DNA of 64,000 nucleotides, from positions 825,030-889,029 of the forward strand of contig NZ_LR792632.1 of the NCBI RefSeq assembly GCF_902827225.1, given 5' to 3'. The notes under the pieces are model-generated. The model did not search any database. It had not been told where the DNA came from and was given only the letters and a program-made list of their open reading frames with translations. The DNA is from Methanocaldococcus lauensis (GTDB taxonomy: Archaea; AGJL01; Methanococci; Methanococcales; Methanocaldococcaceae). Shown here piece by piece: positions 29,150 to 37,740 of the stretch (its first letter is position 1; every line of letters begins with the position of its first letter). A program made the translations under genes and the position numbers.

Positions 29150-30547
29150 ATGTTAAAGAAGTGTCTCACAATTCTATTGGCTATTCTTCTATTAGCAACT
29201 CCGGTTAATGCATTCTTTTCTTTCGATTTTTCAATATCTCAAAGTAGAGCAGTTGCAGGAGCAACAGTTGCAGCTGAATCGATAGCAGATGCAATGATTA
29301 GCAACTATATAGAGGAGAACCATCCAGAATATTCAGATGCCTATACTGCTGTTTCTTTGATATTTGACCCGACTGGAAAGGTAATAGGTAAGTTATCCAC
29401 AAAAGGAGTGAAATATGCTGAAAAACTATACAAATATCTAAAGAAAGCTGATAATGGTAAAGGAATTATAAATCCAGATATTGCTAATAAAATATTTGAT
29501 AAGAATTTAATTGAAGAGTTAGCAAAGAAAGAGAATAAAAGATATAGTCCAAAGACAGTAGCAAAAAATACAGTTAAATTGTTGGAAGAAGGTGTAGAGC
29601 CAGAGAATATAAACAAGTTGTTTAAAGATGCAGTTAAAAATGATAAAAAACTCGGTTGGATTGATAATAGAATATCTAAACTCAAAGATAAAGGAGTAGA
29701 TATAGATACAATAAACAATATCATCAAAAACAGTGATAAACCAAATGATGCCCTTAAAAAGGCAGTAGATGAAACTAATAAGTTATCTAAAATGGGTATT
29801 AGTAAGAATAACATAAATAAATTAACTAAAAATATCAATAATGTAGATGATTTAACTAAAATAAGAAAAATTATTGGAGATTTGAAAAGAAGAAAAATAA
29901 GTAAGGAATCTACAAATAAACTAATAGAAAATGGTTATGGTTTAGAAAAAACAAAGGAGATTGTTAAAGAGTTAAGAAATAAAGGAGTTCCAGCGAGAGT
30001 TATAGATGATTTAATGAGGAAAGGATACTCTTTAAAAGAACTATCTGCATTACAATATCTTGAAGGAAAAATTGATTTCAAAGATATTAAAAAACTTGCA
30101 AGTATAAAAAATCCTGATAATCCAAGTCAGTATGTGTTGCAGAACGCATTAAGAGAGATTAATAAGCAGAAGAATGATGTAAATAACATTAATTCCATAG
30201 CATTTGAACTAAAAACAGCGGCAAGATTAAAAGATAAAGGAGAGAATGTTATTAAATTTTCCATGGATCATAATAGGGAAGAAATAGATGTATTAACTGA
30301 TAAGGCAGTGTATGAATGTAAGAATATAAAACCGAATAAAAAAATATATGAAGATGATGTAAAAAAATGGGAAAATCAATTAAACAGAAAAATTAAAGCT
30401 ACAGGTAAACCAGGAATACTTGCATTTCCAAAACATGCTGAAACCACTATAAAAAATGCTAAAGAACTATTTAAAAAGTATGGTATAGAAAAAATTGCAT
30501 TTGTTTCAGATAATGATATAATTATAAAAAATATAGATGAATTATAA
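29150..30547 (+). CDS. Secreted polymorphic-toxin-like protein with C-terminal nuclease domain
   Basis: The 465-residue protein starts with a signal peptide (MLKKCLTILLAILLLATPVNA). A long helical, Lys- and Asn-rich middle (about 60-340) follows, built of degenerate units such as KMGISKNNINKLTKNINN. The C-terminal 120 residues have a restriction-endonuclease-like core: Glu353 in the first helix, Asp380 in EEIDVL, and Glu389-x-Lys391 in VYECK, i.e. D...ExK. This order, secretion signal, filament-like body, then toxic tip, is that of polymorphic toxins used against neighbouring cells. GAGGTGA is the ribosome binding site. A small unrelated gene follows after 21 bases, the expected position of immunity. 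The nuclease target is unknown. Confidence 0.7.
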   Translation: MLKKCLTILLAILLLATPVNAFFSFDFSISQSRAVAGATVAAESIADAMISNYIEENHPEYSDAYTAVSLIFDPTGKVIGKLSTKGVKYAEKLYKYLKKADNGKGIINPDIANKIFDKNLIEELAKKENKRYSPKTVAKNTVKLLEEGVEPENINKLFKDAVKNDKKLGWIDNRISKLKDKGVDIDTINNIIKNSDKPNDALKKAVDETNKLSKMGISKNNINKLTKNINNVDDLTKIRKIIGDLKRRKISKESTNKLIENGYGLEKTKEIVKELRNKGVPARVIDDLMRKGYSLKELSALQYLEGKIDFKDIKKLASIKNPDNPSQYVLQNALREINKQKNDVNNINSIAFELKTAARLKDKGENVIKFSMDHNREEIDVLTDKAVYECKNIKPNKKIYEDDVKKWENQLNRKIKATGKPGILAFPKHAETTIKNAKELFKKYGIEKIAFVSDNDIIIKNIDEL

Positions 30548-30568
30548 AGCAAAATTTGGATGATAACC

Positions 30569-31201
30569 ATGTCTTCAGACCTTTCTATTATTTTTTATAC
30601 AAAAGAGAATCCTAAAAAATATGAAGAAGTACTTAATAATTATGAAAAAGAAATAAATGAAAAATTACCTAATATTGTTACAGTTTTGGGAATACGTACC
30701 ATACTTGATAAAATAGTTGTAGACAAAATATTTGGAGAAGAATACTATACTATTAAAATTATAACAGACTATAATCCCTATTGCTCTTATTTCTATGAAG
30801 ATGAATATCCAGTAGAAAAAGCAAAACAAATAGCAAAACAAAACACTCAAATACTTATAGATACAGTTAAAAAAGTTATAAAACTTATTCAGCCAGAATT
30901 TGGATATGGTGGTATTGATGGCACAATAGATGATTATGAAATAAAGTTAGATAAAAATAAAAAGAAGTATAAAAACCCAGAAGAATTCTTATCAGATATA
31001 ACTGACAATTTCACAAAACTACCTTGGTTATTTGTATATAAAGAAGATTTAGGCATAAAAATTCCAGAGAAAGTAAAATGGGCTAATACTCTAATTGATA
31101 TTTCAAAAAAACCACAATTAATTGAAAAAATAGGAAAGTGTTATTTATATATACTTAATACTAACTCAGTATCTCCTGCAGAGGGTGAAGGTTGGTTATA
31201 A
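30569..31201 (+). CDS. Putative immunity protein for the adjacent nuclease toxin
   Basis: The 210-residue soluble protein has no signal peptide and no known motif. It is acidic and mixed alpha/beta in appearance (LSIIFYTKENPKKYEEV, then FGYGGIDGTIDDYEIKL). It starts at ATG 30569 behind GGATGAT, 21 bases after the toxin stop, so it is co-transcribed with it. The role as cognate immunity rests on position and size only. It bears no visible likeness to the two paralogues further downstream, which fits the rule that immunity genes match their own toxin tips. Confidence 0.55.
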   Translation: MSSDLSIIFYTKENPKKYEEVLNNYEKEINEKLPNIVTVLGIRTILDKIVVDKIFGEEYYTIKIITDYNPYCSYFYEDEYPVEKAKQIAKQNTQILIDTVKKVIKLIQPEFGYGGIDGTIDDYEIKLDKNKKKYKNPEEFLSDITDNFTKLPWLFVYKEDLGIKIPEKVKWANTLIDISKKPQLIEKIGKCYLYILNTNSVSPAEGEGWL

Positions 31202-31266
31202 ATCTTTAAAATCTTAATTCTATTTTTTCTAACAAACAAATCACATTTTTTGATTAATCTATTTTT

Positions 31267-31740
31267 TTAAAATCAAAGGAGTTATTAAAGAAAACATTAA
31301 GCTCTTAAATAAGGATGACTTAGAAAAGATATCTAAAATCAATATAAAAAATCCTAAAAAGTATTTCAACGAATGAAAAAGCTACAACATTCTTCCCTAT
31401 GGGTCAGACTGTAAATGGAAAGAAATTACCTAAGATTATAGATGATGCTGATGAGTTGAAAGAGATTATTAAAAAAGCTATAAAAGAAAATGAAAATAAA
31501 TTCTTTGAAGATAAAAATGACAATCTAAAAATTAAATATAATCACACAAAAAATGGTAAAATAATTGAAATTGTATTAATGTTTCAAAAAGATGAAAAAA
31601 CTGGAGCATATAAATTAATGACCATGTATCCGGAAAAAGGGGAAGGAGTGTATATGTATGCTCCAAAAAAGCCAAATGAAAAATGGAAAACATGGAAAAG
31701 AAATGATAATGGGGAATTAGTTGAAACATGGACTAATTAA
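31267..31740 (+). pseudogene. Decayed orphan toxin module
   Basis: Two frames together make a displaced toxin end. The first (31267-31374) reads IKGVIKENIKLLNKDDLEKI then SKINIKNPKKYF, resembling the stretch just before the nuclease domain of the large toxin (DFKDIKKLASIKNPDNPSQY). The second frame (from about 31348, first ATG 31399) gives a different tip of about 113-130 residues (PMGQTVNGKKLPKIIDDADE ... GKIIEIVLMFQKDEKTGAY) ending at 31740. A frameshift separates them, and no ribosome binding site precedes 31399. The tip domain is not recognised; a small RNase-like fold is conceivable. Its likely immunity gene begins ten bases later. Confidence 0.6.
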
Positions 31741-31750
31741 AGGTGGTAGT

Positions 31751-32371
31751 ATGAAATTAATAGAGTTAATCTACGATAAAGAGAAATATAGGGAAAAAAT
31801 AAAAAAGAATATAGTTTCAGAAATCGAAACAATATTTAAAGTTAATGGAATGTTGTTGGGAGGAGGCTGTCTAAAATCTGAAGGAGGGATTTATGGAGAT
31901 GATTGTGATTTATATGGATTCTTTCAAGATATCCTAAAGGGTTTAGCATTCTTATTAGATGAAGGAAAACATACTCGAAGGTCTTATTACAGGAAAGATG
32001 TTGAACATATTGTAGGATGGAATAGATTTAAGGTGAAAAATTTTGACTTGGCTTACGGTACTAGTTTATTTTTTCGATACAATGATTATATCTTCGAACT
32101 CGATAAAGATAAAGATGAATTAATAATCCATTACCGTAACGAACCTCTGTCATATACGGACTGTGAGGAGTATAAAGGTAAAGAAAGAGGTATAGTTAGA
32201 GTTCCTTTAAAAGATTTCACTAAAGAAATCGTTAAGTTAGCAGATGATTATATTAAATTTATGAGAAACTCAGAGATTGAAGAGGGGTATGATTTTTACA
32301 TAGACGATTTACAAGAATATTTAAATGATGTTAAAAAATACTACAAAGAAAGATATGGAGAAGAGCTATAA
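31751..32371 (+). CDS. Putative immunity protein, paralogue 1
   Basis: The 206-residue soluble protein shares MKxIELIYxKEKY at its start, a central GDDCDLYGFFQDILKG box and the identical end KKYYKERYGEEL with the protein at 32527, so the two are paralogues. No catalytic motif is recognised. ATG 31751 has GGTGGT upstream and comes right after the orphan toxin tip. Repeated immunity paralogues next to displaced toxin tips are typical of polymorphic-toxin loci, and the immunity role is inferred from that. Confidence 0.55.
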   Translation: MKLIELIYDKEKYREKIKKNIVSEIETIFKVNGMLLGGGCLKSEGGIYGDDCDLYGFFQDILKGLAFLLDEGKHTRRSYYRKDVEHIVGWNRFKVKNFDLAYGTSLFFRYNDYIFELDKDKDELIIHYRNEPLSYTDCEEYKGKERGIVRVPLKDFTKEIVKLADDYIKFMRNSEIEEGYDFYIDDLQEYLNDVKKYYKERYGEEL

Positions 32372-32414
32372 TAATATAAATAACAACATATTTAAACTCA
32401 TAAGATAAATGACA

Positions 32415-32519
32415 GGTTAGAAGTAGAAAATATCCAACAGATTATAAATGGCTCTGAGAATTACTGTAGGATGGTTTAAATATAATGAAAAATCTGGCAA
32501 ATGGGAAAGAATAAGGTGA
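32415..32519 (+). pseudogene. Remnant of a third toxin tip
   Basis: Two short frames look like the eroded end of another toxin: RSRKYPTDYKWL, and, after a shift, ALRITVGWFKYNEKSGKWER followed by IR and a stop at 32519. The gap to the next gene is only seven bases, the same spacing logic as for the intact toxin and immunity pair. The rest of the toxin tip has been lost. Confidence 0.45.
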
Positions 32520-32526
32520 ATTATCT

Positions 32527-33117
32527 ATGAAAATCGAATTAATATATAATAAAGAAAAATATCTAAAAAATCCTGACAAAATTGATACATTATTTAAAAT
32601 TGGCAATAATATACTTGGTGGTATTGTAAAGGTTGAAGAAGGTAAAATCGAAGGTGATGACTGTAATTTATATGGGTTTTTCCAAGATATTTTAATTGGT
32701 ATAGCATATTTACTTAGTTTTGGGAAAAGTGATAAATATATGTCTATATCTAAAGAAGAAATAAAAGAAATTGCGAAAATATATGGATTTCCTATAAAAA
32801 ATATTGATATGGCATATACTTCTTCTTTATCTTTTCCTTTTAATAAATATATTTTTGAATTTAATAAAAATAGTGATGAGATGATAATTTATTATTATAA
32901 TGATATGTATATATATGATAACCATTTGGGAAAAAAAGGAATTATCAAAATTCCTATGAAGGAGTTCGTGAAAAATATAATTAAATTAGCTGAAGATTAT
33001 ATAAATTTTATTAAAAAACATAATAATATATGGAAAGAATATGAAATTAATTTTCTTGAGGATAGATTAAGAGATGCCAAAAAATATTATAAAGAGCGTT
33101 ACGGTGAAGAACTGTAA
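32527..33117 (+). CDS. Putative immunity protein, paralogue 2
   Basis: The 196-residue protein is homologous to that at 31751: shared start MKIELIYNKEKY, GDDCNLYGFFQDILIG in the middle, PMKEFVKNIIKLAEDYINF, and the same last twelve residues. Differences are spread throughout, so the duplication is not recent. The ribosome binding site GGTGA overlaps the end of a toxin-tip remnant. As with its paralogue, immunity is inferred from position and duplication; a function of its own is possible. Confidence 0.55.
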   Translation: MKIELIYNKEKYLKNPDKIDTLFKIGNNILGGIVKVEEGKIEGDDCNLYGFFQDILIGIAYLLSFGKSDKYMSISKEEIKEIAKIYGFPIKNIDMAYTSSLSFPFNKYIFEFNKNSDEMIIYYYNDMYIYDNHLGKKGIIKIPMKEFVKNIIKLAEDYINFIKKHNNIWKEYEINFLEDRLRDAKKYYKERYGEEL

Positions 33118-33155
33118 ATAGATTTTTCTTTTTTTATTTTTAATTAGAATATTAA

Positions 33156-33212
33156 TTTATATATTTAAATAAACTGATAGAAAACGGTTATGATATAACT
33201 AAAATTCTCTGA
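33156..33212 (+). pseudogene. Fragment of the large toxin's helical repeat
   Basis: Bases 33168-33212 read NKLIENGYDITKIL and a stop, matching NKLIENGYGLEKTKEI inside the middle of the large toxin (around residue 258). Only this repeat unit remains, showing that pieces of the toxin gene have been copied or left behind at the distal end of the island. Confidence 0.5.
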
Positions 33213-33328
33213 AGACTTTAAAACTATAACTAATTCTAACCACGAATTAATGAAAAAATTAGTAAAATTTAAAAGATATGGTTACTGGAGAGCAGAAATT
33301 AATCAACATAGATGAATTGTTTATATAA
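33213..33328 (+). pseudogene. Second, diverged copy of the hisS 3' end
   Basis: Bases 33266-33328 read [20 protein letters not shown] and stop, against [18 protein letters not shown] in hisS. The DNA from TTTAAA to CAGAAATTA matches 28934-28967 with a single difference, then diverges while keeping the protein sense. Weaker similarity extends back to about 33213, where stops appear in frame. It lies between the toxin island and rlmE, so two hisS ends bracket the island. Confidence 0.7.
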
Positions 33329-33338
33329 AAAAACAAAA

Positions 33339-34076
33339 TTAACTCTTAGATTTTAATTTTCTCATCTCTTTAATTTTTTTAACCAACAATTCATCGTTAT
33401 CATCACTCAATTTTTCTATCCTTTTTATTCTATCTTTCTCCTCCCATTTTTTTCCAGTATATCTCTTACCTATAACATAAACTTCAGCACTTTCCTTTCT
33501 TGATGCCTGTGGCTTCGTAATATAGACTTTTTCAAAGTATTTTTTAACCAAATTAACATAATCATTTACCATATCTCCATAGAATACTTTGGCAACAAAA
33601 TTTCCTCTCTCTTTAAGCATTTCAGTTGCTATCTGTAAAGCAGTTGTTACCAAATCTATTGAACGAGCGTGATCTACATCCCAATAACCACTTATGTTTG
33701 GAGATGCATCACATATAACTACATCTACCTTTTTCTCTTCATTGGGAATTAATTCCCTAATTTTGTTTAGATTTTCTTCCAAAGTAAAATCTCCTCTTAT
33801 TGCTACTACATTATCATATTCAAATGGCTTAACTGGTTGTAAATCAATTCCTATAACAAAACCTTTCTCTCCAACGATTTCTCTTGCAACTTGCATCCAG
33901 CCACCTGGAGCACATCCTAAATCTAAAACTATCTTTCCAGGCTTGATAACATTAAACTTTTCGTTTAACTGCATAAGTTTGAAAGAGGCTCTTGAACGAT
34001 ATTTAAGTTTTTTAGCCAATTTGTAATAAAAATCTCTCTTTCTTTGTAATAACCATCTTTTGTCTTTTCTACCCAT
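33339..34076 (-). CDS. rlmE: 23S rRNA 2'-O-ribose methyltransferase (RlmE/FtsJ)
   Basis: SAM-dependent methyltransferase of the FtsJ family that methylates a uridine ribose in 23S rRNA. The 245 residues show the start [20 protein letters not shown], the catalytic lysine in [12 protein letters not shown], the SAM loop [15 protein letters not shown], and the catalytic Asp in [18 protein letters not shown] followed by the lysine in FVAKVF. ATG 34076 is chosen for the GGTGA five bases upstream. The C-terminal 40 residues are charged. The stop codon lies just beyond the hisS remnant. Confidence 0.93.
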   Translation of the reverse strand: MGRKDKRWLLQRKRDFYYKLAKKLKYRSRASFKLMQLNEKFNVIKPGKIVLDLGCAPGGWMQVAREIVGEKGFVIGIDLQPVKPFEYDNVVAIRGDFTLEENLNKIRELIPNEEKKVDVVICDASPNISGYWDVDHARSIDLVTTALQIATEMLKERGNFVAKVFYGDMVNDYVNLVKKYFEKVYITKPQASRKESAEVYVIGKRYTGKKWEEKDRIKRIEKLSDDNDELLVKKIKEMRKLKSKS

Positions 34077-34213
34077 AAATTTCACCAATAATTTTTTAAT
34101 ATCTTTATATATTTATTTGTTTGTTTTTGTAGGTTGTTGTTCAATGTTTAAATATAATGCTATAAAAAATAAAAACCAATAAAAAATAACAAAATCTAAA
34201 AAAGTTGATTTCT

Positions 34214-35500
34214 ATGAGTTTGGCAAAGGATAGCATTTGCATATTATTGTCTAATTTGTATTCAAAAGGTATGGCTTATTTATTTTATTTTATAACTGCA
34301 ATTTTATTAGGAACAGAGGCGTTTGGAATTTTGAAAGGGTTAATGCCAATTGCTGACACTTTAACTATTTTTTTCTCTTCTGGAATTCCTCCTGCAATAG
34401 CAAAATTCTTAGCAGAGGAAAAAGATGTAAATATTAACAAATATATTCCAATATTTTTATCTATGGTTTTACTTTCTATTATTGGCTTTTTAATAACTCC
34501 CTACATAAAATACATATTGGGAGGATACTATTTATCTATAAATAACTCACTATATTTTGCGATTGGTTTATGTATAATAACATCAACTTTAATAGCCTTT
34601 TCAAGAGGAATACTACAAGGATTATTAAAAATTAAACATCTATCAACTACATGGATAGTTGAATACACTGTAAAGGTTATTTTAGTATTTGTTTTAACAT
34701 TATATTTTAAAATTTTTGGATCTTTGTTGTCTATCTCACTATCTTACTTAATATCTGGGATTTTTGGAGTTTATTTGATTTATAGGATATTATATAAAGA
34801 AAGTAATAAATCAAACAAAGAAGTAAAATTAGAACTTAAATTAAAACTTCAAAAAATAAAAAACATAGTAAAAAGCAGTATAAAAAACATTTTCTCAGAT
34901 TTCAATTTAAAGGTTTTGAAATACTCTATACCTATCGCCTTAACTTCATCATCTTACAGGTTATTTGGAGACATTGATAACATTATAATAATGTCTATTA
35001 TGGGGGGATTTTGGAGTGGAATTTATGGATACTCTTCTCTAATATCAAGAGGAATTTTTATGTTTGCTTCTGCTATTTCTATCCCTTTACTACCAAGAAT
35101 TTCAAAATCCAAAGATTTAAAGATATTAAAAAATGGTATAATTCAAAATACTCTTTTTTCATCAATTTTTGTTATTGGTTGTTTATTTTTCCCAGAAATT
35201 CCTTTAAAGGCATTTTTTAATGTTGTAAATCCAGAAGGAGTTTTATGTTTAAGAATTTTGGCAATCTCTTCATTATTTATGAGTTACTATACTCTAATAT
35301 CTACAACATTACAGGGCTTAGGATATGCAAAAATATCCTTCTATATAATTTTATTTGGAATAATTTTAAATATTATTCTAAATTTAATTTTAGTAAAACT
35401 CTATGGAATCGTTGGGGGTAGTTTAGCCACATTAATAACATCAATAACCATATTTTTAGTTGGAGTTTTTGTAATTTTAAAGAAAAATAGAAATCTTTAA
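34214..35500 (+). CDS. Oligosaccharide flippase-like membrane protein (MOP superfamily)
   Basis: Polytopic protein of 428 residues with about twelve to fourteen membrane helices and a positively charged loop in the middle (SNKSNKEVKLELKLKLQKIK). The N-terminal LSNLYSKGMAYLFYFITAI and the G-x-F-GILKG pattern are typical of Wzx/RfbX-like flippases that move lipid-linked sugars across the membrane. It is monocistronic and faces away from rlmE. ATG 34214 is preferred over TTG 34205. A role in glycosylating the S-layer or surface proteins is inferred. Confidence 0.8.
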   Translation: MSLAKDSICILLSNLYSKGMAYLFYFITAILLGTEAFGILKGLMPIADTLTIFFSSGIPPAIAKFLAEEKDVNINKYIPIFLSMVLLSIIGFLITPYIKYILGGYYLSINNSLYFAIGLCIITSTLIAFSRGILQGLLKIKHLSTTWIVEYTVKVILVFVLTLYFKIFGSLLSISLSYLISGIFGVYLIYRILYKESNKSNKEVKLELKLKLQKIKNIVKSSIKNIFSDFNLKVLKYSIPIALTSSSYRLFGDIDNIIIMSIMGGFWSGIYGYSSLISRGIFMFASAISIPLLPRISKSKDLKILKNGIIQNTLFSSIFVIGCLFFPEIPLKAFFNVVNPEGVLCLRILAISSLFMSYYTLISTTLQGLGYAKISFYIILFGIILNIILNLILVKLYGIVGGSLATLITSITIFLVGVFVILKKNRNL

Positions 35501-35508
35501 TTTTTAAA

Positions 35509-36309
35509 TTATTTCATTAACTGATACTTATAATAGCCATTTAAAAGCTCAACTTTTAATCCTAACTTTGCTGGAATTACTTCAATTCCTGTGTTTTGTG
35601 AAATATACTCCGCCTCTAACTGAGGATTAGTCATTCTAACTCCCATATGTGTCATTATTAACAATTCTGGCTTCTTCTTCATTGAATTTATTAAATCTAT
35701 AACGTCGTTTGAACATAAATGTCCTTTAATTCTTTCATTTTTCTTTCTAACAACATTCGCTATTAAAATCCTAACTCCGTCAAAATCCTCAATAAGTTCT
35801 GGAATAAATTCTGTATCCGAAGTATAACCAATATCTCCAAAAATTGTTGATAATCTAAAACCAATACCAAAAGGATCTCCATGCTTAGTGTGAGTTGCTT
35901 TAAGTTTAGTGTCATATAAACTTATTTCATCTCCTGGATATAAAACCTGAACTTTTTCAAGTTTTGACTGATGATACTTAGATATAACATACTCATACTC
36001 TCCAAAACCTTCAACAACTGAGAGATTTCCCAAAAAAATTCCTCTTTTTTTTGTCATTCCTTGAGTTATAGCCTCAACAATAATCTCTCCATCAGTATAA
36101 TGATCTGGATGACAGTGAGAGATAAATAAAACATTAGTTCTCCAAGGGGATATTTTTAGTTCGTTTAATCTTACAATAGCCCCTGGTCCAGGATCTACAT
36201 GCATTCTAAGTTCATTAGTATGTATCCTAAATCCTCCTGTGGCTCTTTTTTGGGTAATTGTAGCCCATCGTCCACCACCGCTACCTAAAAATATAATCTC
36301 TACCCTCAA
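35509..36309 (-). CDS. Metallo-beta-lactamase-fold hydrolase
   Basis: The 266-residue zinc hydrolase has an N-terminal FLGSGGGRWATITQKRATGG. Its metal motif is FISHCHPDHYTD (H-x-H-x-D-H) near 83-91, with DIGYTSDTEF, RIKGHLCSNDV and LIMTHMGVRMTNP supplying later ligands. It resembles the RNase Z/phosphodiesterase-like group more than RNase J, and the substrate is not evident. The start is TTG 36309 behind a GGTATT site. It converges on the flippase gene with an eight-base gap. Confidence 0.82.
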   Translation of the reverse strand: MRVEIIFLGSGGGRWATITQKRATGGFRIHTNELRMHVDPGPGAIVRLNELKISPWRTNVLFISHCHPDHYTDGEIIVEAITQGMTKKRGIFLGNLSVVEGFGEYEYVISKYHQSKLEKVQVLYPGDEISLYDTKLKATHTKHGDPFGIGFRLSTIFGDIGYTSDTEFIPELIEDFDGVRILIANVVRKKNERIKGHLCSNDVIDLINSMKKKPELLIMTHMGVRMTNPQLEAEYISQNTGIEVIPAKLGLKVELLNGYYKYQLMK

Positions 36310-36364
36310 AATACCACAACCCCATACAATTTTGTTTTTAATAAATTTAAAGTGTTTTTATTTA

Positions 36365-36865
36365 TTAACTTTGCCTACATACTACATTGTTGTATGACCC
36401 ATTTACACATATCTCTATATAAGGATAAGTTATAACCATCGTAGCAAAATCCTTTGGAGGAGTAACATTATAATAAACTATAATTCCATTAGATGTTTTC
36501 GTTACATTTATAATGTTTATTTTATATCCAGCTGTAGGCATTTCTCCTAAATTTATAACTATAAAGGTTTTATTATCTTTATTATAGTAATAATATCCAC
36601 TATATTTTTCTCCAAAAGAGCCATAGGCGATTATTTCATAATTTAAAAGTTTTATTGAGCTATTTTTAATTTTATTTTCAGTTATATTTTGTAATTTAGA
36701 ATTATTAAAATAAACGGTATTATTATAATCATAACAATTAGATGAATTTACTATTTTTGATTTATTTGTAATAGGATAGTTTTTATGTATTTCAGAATTT
36801 TCAAAACATCCACAAAATAATACAATAAAAATGAGAAATAGGAAGAATATTTTTATAGTTTTCAT
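36365..36865 (-). CDS. Putative lipoprotein with PrcB-like C-terminal domain
   Basis: The 166-residue protein has a lipoprotein signal (MKTIKIFFLFLIFIVLFCGC) with the lipid-accepting cysteine at 20, followed by an Asn- and Lys-rich linker. The C-terminal FIVINLGEMPTAGYKINI and YYNVTPPKDFATMVITYPY match the PrcB_C pattern (GE-PT-GY). The function is unknown; surface attachment is inferred from the signal. Its ATG overlaps the stop of uppS by four bases, so it belongs to the uppS operon. Confidence 0.7.
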   Translation of the reverse strand: MKTIKIFFLFLIFIVLFCGCFENSEIHKNYPITNKSKIVNSSNCYDYNNTVYFNNSKLQNITENKIKNSSIKLLNYEIIAYGSFGEKYSGYYYYNKDNKTFIVINLGEMPTAGYKINIINVTKTSNGIIVYYNVTPPKDFATMVITYPYIEICVNGSYNNVVCRQS

Positions 36866-37740
36866 CTACCAAACCTCCTCTGCCTTCTCTGATATTCCCT
36901 AATAGCCCTTAAAAAATCTATCCTTCTAAATAATGGCCAGTATATATCGCAAAAATATAACTCTGAATAGGAACTCTGCCAAATTAAAAAATTGCTAATT
37001 CTCTCTTCTCCAGAAGTTCTAATAATTAAATCTGGATTTGGATATTCTAAATCAGCCGTGTATAGATGTTTATCTATTAATTCTTTGTCAATATCTTCTG
37101 GATTAATTTCTCCAATTTTAACTTTCCATGCTATATTTTTAACTGCGTCAATTATTTCCTGTTGTCCTCCATAGGCGATGGCGATATTTACAAAAAAATT
37201 GTTATAGTTTTTCGTTTTATCTTCAGCATATTTTATGGCTCTTTGAACATTTTCTGGTAATAAGTGAATTCTACCAATTGCTCTAACTCTAACTTTGTAT
37301 TTGTGTATTTCTTTGTCATTAGCAATTTCATAAAACTTCTTTTCAAAGAGTTCCATAAGTTTATTAACCTCTTCCTTAGGTCTATTAAAATTTTCAGTAG
37401 AAAAAGCATATAAAGTAACTACTTTAATCCCCAATTCTCTCGCCCATTTTAAAACCTCTCTAACTTTCTCAGCCCCTAAGTAGTGCCCATAATATCTATC
37501 CTTCCCATAAATTTCAGCAGTTCTTCTATTACCATCCATAATTATGGCTATGTGTTTTGGTAAATTATCTTTATCAATAGATTCCTCTAATATTTTCTCG
37601 TAAATTTTTAAAATCTTTGACTTTTCCAAAAATTTATAAAAATCTAAAACTACCCTTTTACCAATACTCTTTAATTTTTTGGCTAATTTATAGTTATTTT
37701 TATTTTTTACATTAATTGAGCTATTTTTTGAATAAATCAA
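36862..37740 (-). CDS. uppS: Cis-prenyltransferase (undecaprenyl diphosphate synthase family)
   Basis: Makes the long polyprenyl diphosphate that carries sugars for glycan assembly in archaea. Family signatures are HIAIIMDGNRR near residue 65 with its catalytic Asp, GHYLGAEKVREVLKWARELG, YAFSTENFNRP, and the C-terminal PDLIIRTSGEERISNFL with ELYFCDIYWP. I placed the start at TTG 37740, five bases after GGTGA; a GTG at 37749 overlaps that site. The approximately 60-residue N-terminal extension before the core looks poorly conserved, so the true start may be later. The gene overlaps the marker-4 gene upstream. Confidence 0.9.
   Translation of the reverse strand: MIYSKNSSINVKNKNNYKLAKKLKSIGKRVVLDFYKFLEKSKILKIYEKILEESIDKDNLPKHIAIIMDGNRRTAEIYGKDRYYGHYLGAEKVREVLKWARELGIKVVTLYAFSTENFNRPKEEVNKLMELFEKKFYEIANDKEIHKYKVRVRAIGRIHLLPENVQRAIKYAEDKTKNYNNFFVNIAIAYGGQQEIIDAVKNIAWKVKIGEINPEDIDKELIDKHLYTADLEYPNPDLIIRTSGEERISNFLIWQSSYSELYFCDIYWPLFRRIDFLRAIREYQRRQRRFGR

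Noticed and set aside
31721-31750. Ten-residue N-terminal extension (MKHGLIKGGS) of the immunity-like protein
   Set aside because: It overlaps the end of the orphan toxin frame, and a good GGTGGT site precedes the ATG at 31751, which also matches the start of its paralogue.
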